DNA of 64,000 nucleotides. It comes from Clostridium akagii DSM 12554. Lineage in GTDB: Bacteria; Bacillota; Clostridia; Clostridiales; Clostridiaceae. Under the pieces are notes generated by a model. That model saw only the letters and a list, made by a program, of their open reading frames with translations. It was not told the origin of the DNA and searched no databases. How positions within the stretch are numbered: position 1 is the stretch's first letter; every line of letters starts with the position of its first letter. The stretch lies in assembly GCF_000686725.1 (NCBI RefSeq), contig NZ_JMLK01000008.1, positions 248,001-312,000 of the forward strand, in the 5' to 3' direction. Below, in pieces: positions 63,135-64,000 of the stretch. Both the position numbers and the translations under genes were made by a program.

Positions 63135-63907
63135 AGCGTTCCCTCCAATACTTCTAAGCATTTGCTATAGAGCATAACAATAGATGACCTAACATCTTGG
63201 TTGATTATATCTCCATTGTTTTCAAATTCCACTCTAACTGTATTAAATATGTATTGCTTAAATTCTTGCTCAAGGATCAAGGCTTCTTTCGGGTTACTAA
63301 TATATTTCTCGAATCTGCTTTCTAAATCGTTCATCATCTTAATCCAGATATATGAACCTACATACTCACATAACGTCTCATTCATCAATACTACTGGCAT
63401 GGAATCAAGGCTTTCTAATTCCATATTATTTGCTTCTACAAAATCATATATTTTAGACAATGACTCCATTGATGCTTCCTTAGCAACTATATCTTCCTTA
63501 GAATCAGATTGGAATGCAACAGCACTCACCAAATCTGAAAACACATCATATATTGATCTTCCCGCATAATCTACTCCAAATTTTTGAAGTGTTGTAACTA
63601 TACCTTCAGTTTTAATACCATTTAGAAAATTGCCAATATTCCCAGCAGCTCTCATGCCCGACGATGACTGATTAAGAATTGTTCCGGATCCACCTGATGC
63701 ATTTACATACTGACGTGCAATATGCTTTACACTTCCTGAATTTCCTCCGTTTTTGATGTATTTTGACATATTAGTTTTCACTGTTTGCCAAGACACTTTA
63801 AGACTATTTTGTGATTCCTCATTTCCCTGTTCTCCATTTTTATCATAGTCATCCGGAAGTAGTGAATTCTTGTCCATTTTTCCATTATAGATACTTGAAG
63901 TTCCCAC
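63131..63907 (-). CDS. qatB: QatB, adaptor protein of a Qat system
   Basis: 258 residues, GTG start behind GGGGG. The N-terminus is typical of QatB: MGTSSIYNG, a polar stretch, then VSWQTVKTNMSKYIKNGG and VKHIARQYVNASGGSGTI with Gly-rich turns, followed by an all-helical C-terminal half. Function unknown; always encoded between QatA and QatC and probably the substrate or scaffold of the system. Its stop overlaps the qatC start. Confidence 0.88.
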   Translation of the reverse strand: MGTSSIYNGKMDKNSLLPDDYDKNGEQGNEESQNSLKVSWQTVKTNMSKYIKNGGNSGSVKHIARQYVNASGGSGTILNQSSSGMRAAGNIGNFLNGIKTEGIVTTLQKFGVDYAGRSIYDVFSDLVSAVAFQSDSKEDIVAKEASMESLSKIYDFVEANNMELESLDSMPVVLMNETLCEYVGSYIWIKMMNDLESRFEKYISNPKEALILEQEFKQYIFNTVRVEFENNGDIINQDVRSSIVMLYSKCLEVLEGTL

Positions 63908-63917
63908 AATAATCCCC

Positions 63918-64000
63918 CTACCTTAATAACCCTTTTTGAAATGCTTTTTCAAGAACAGGTTTTTCTCTTATCCATTTGTCCGAAATTTCCTTAATATCTG
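63918..64000 (-). CDS. qatA: QatA ATPase, C-terminal end only
   Basis: The last 26 codons of a frame that enters from beyond the window (DIKEISDKWIREKPVLEKAF, QKGLLR, TAG), 10 bp before qatB. Position and spacing identify it as the KAP-type P-loop ATPase QatA; the short sequence by itself would not. Confidence 0.75.
   Translation of the reverse strand, partial: DIKEISDKWIREKPVLEKAFQKGLLR

Noticed and set aside
1-64000. CRISPR arrays, tRNA/rRNA genes, prophage or intact insertion sequences
   Set aside because: No regularly spaced repeats, cloverleaf genes, phage structural genes or complete transposase frames were seen on either strand.

Overview
The window is AT-rich DNA from a low-GC, Gram-positive, spore-forming anaerobe, almost certainly Clostridium sensu stricto. 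This rests on GGAGG-type ribosome binding sites before nearly every gene, frequent TTG/GTG starts, a T-box leader, a GerM-domain lipoprotein, secreted plant-polysaccharide enzymes and Firmicutes-type housekeeping genes. No rRNA, tRNA, CRISPR array or prophage is visible. Several genes are decaying, so this is a rearranged stretch of chromosome.

Layout. 1-7.2 kb: a headless hisS fragment, two unrecognised proteins around a 40-bp palindrome, a MerR-controlled MFS exporter, a frameshifted small gene and a TIR-domain protein. 7.4-16.8 kb, mostly minus strand: rlmH, aguA-aguB (agmatine to putrescine), an aminotransferase with a TetR regulator, metN-metI, a SEC-C protein, a GerMN lipoprotein, walJ and murA. 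17.2-26.3 kb: a 2H phosphoesterase, an Ile-type T-box leader before ilvE and a LarA-family racemase, a dUTPase, a YdcZ transporter, a subtilase-fold protein lacking its catalytic His, and an ABC exporter pair coupled to rnz. 26.4-38 kb: ferritin, a 5'-nucleotidase, a MacAB-like efflux operon, a membrane-anchored MutS-like ATPase, an orphan Zn/Mn-type binding lipoprotein and a topoisomerase III lacking its TOPRIM domain.

38.4-57 kb is an accessory mosaic. A 1351-residue secreted GH31 enzyme with starch-binding modules lies between 43-45-bp direct repeats. A pectin cluster (PL9 lyase, C1A protease, PL4 rhamnogalacturonan lyase, GH28 polygalacturonase) lies between 88-bp direct repeats. Broken genes mark the edges: two decayed copies of a DMT transporter 3' end, a truncated RipA-like membrane protein and other fragments. 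Between the two islands sit a DHA2 drug exporter, sfsA, and an MBL-fold gene beside its own pseudogene copy, divergent from a WYL-domain regulator.

57.4-64 kb is an anti-phage island on the minus strand: an AAA ATPase plus HNH nuclease pair resembling Septu (PtuAB), an unassigned 128-residue ORF, and a Qat operon (end of qatA, then qatB, qatC, qatD) with stop/start overlaps at qatB/qatC and qatC/qatD. With the TIR protein near 7 kb, the window holds at least three immunity loci. The best candidates for something undescribed are the unassigned ORF between the Septu-like and Qat loci, the TIR gene with its long upstream hairpin, and the repeat-bounded carbohydrate cassettes.
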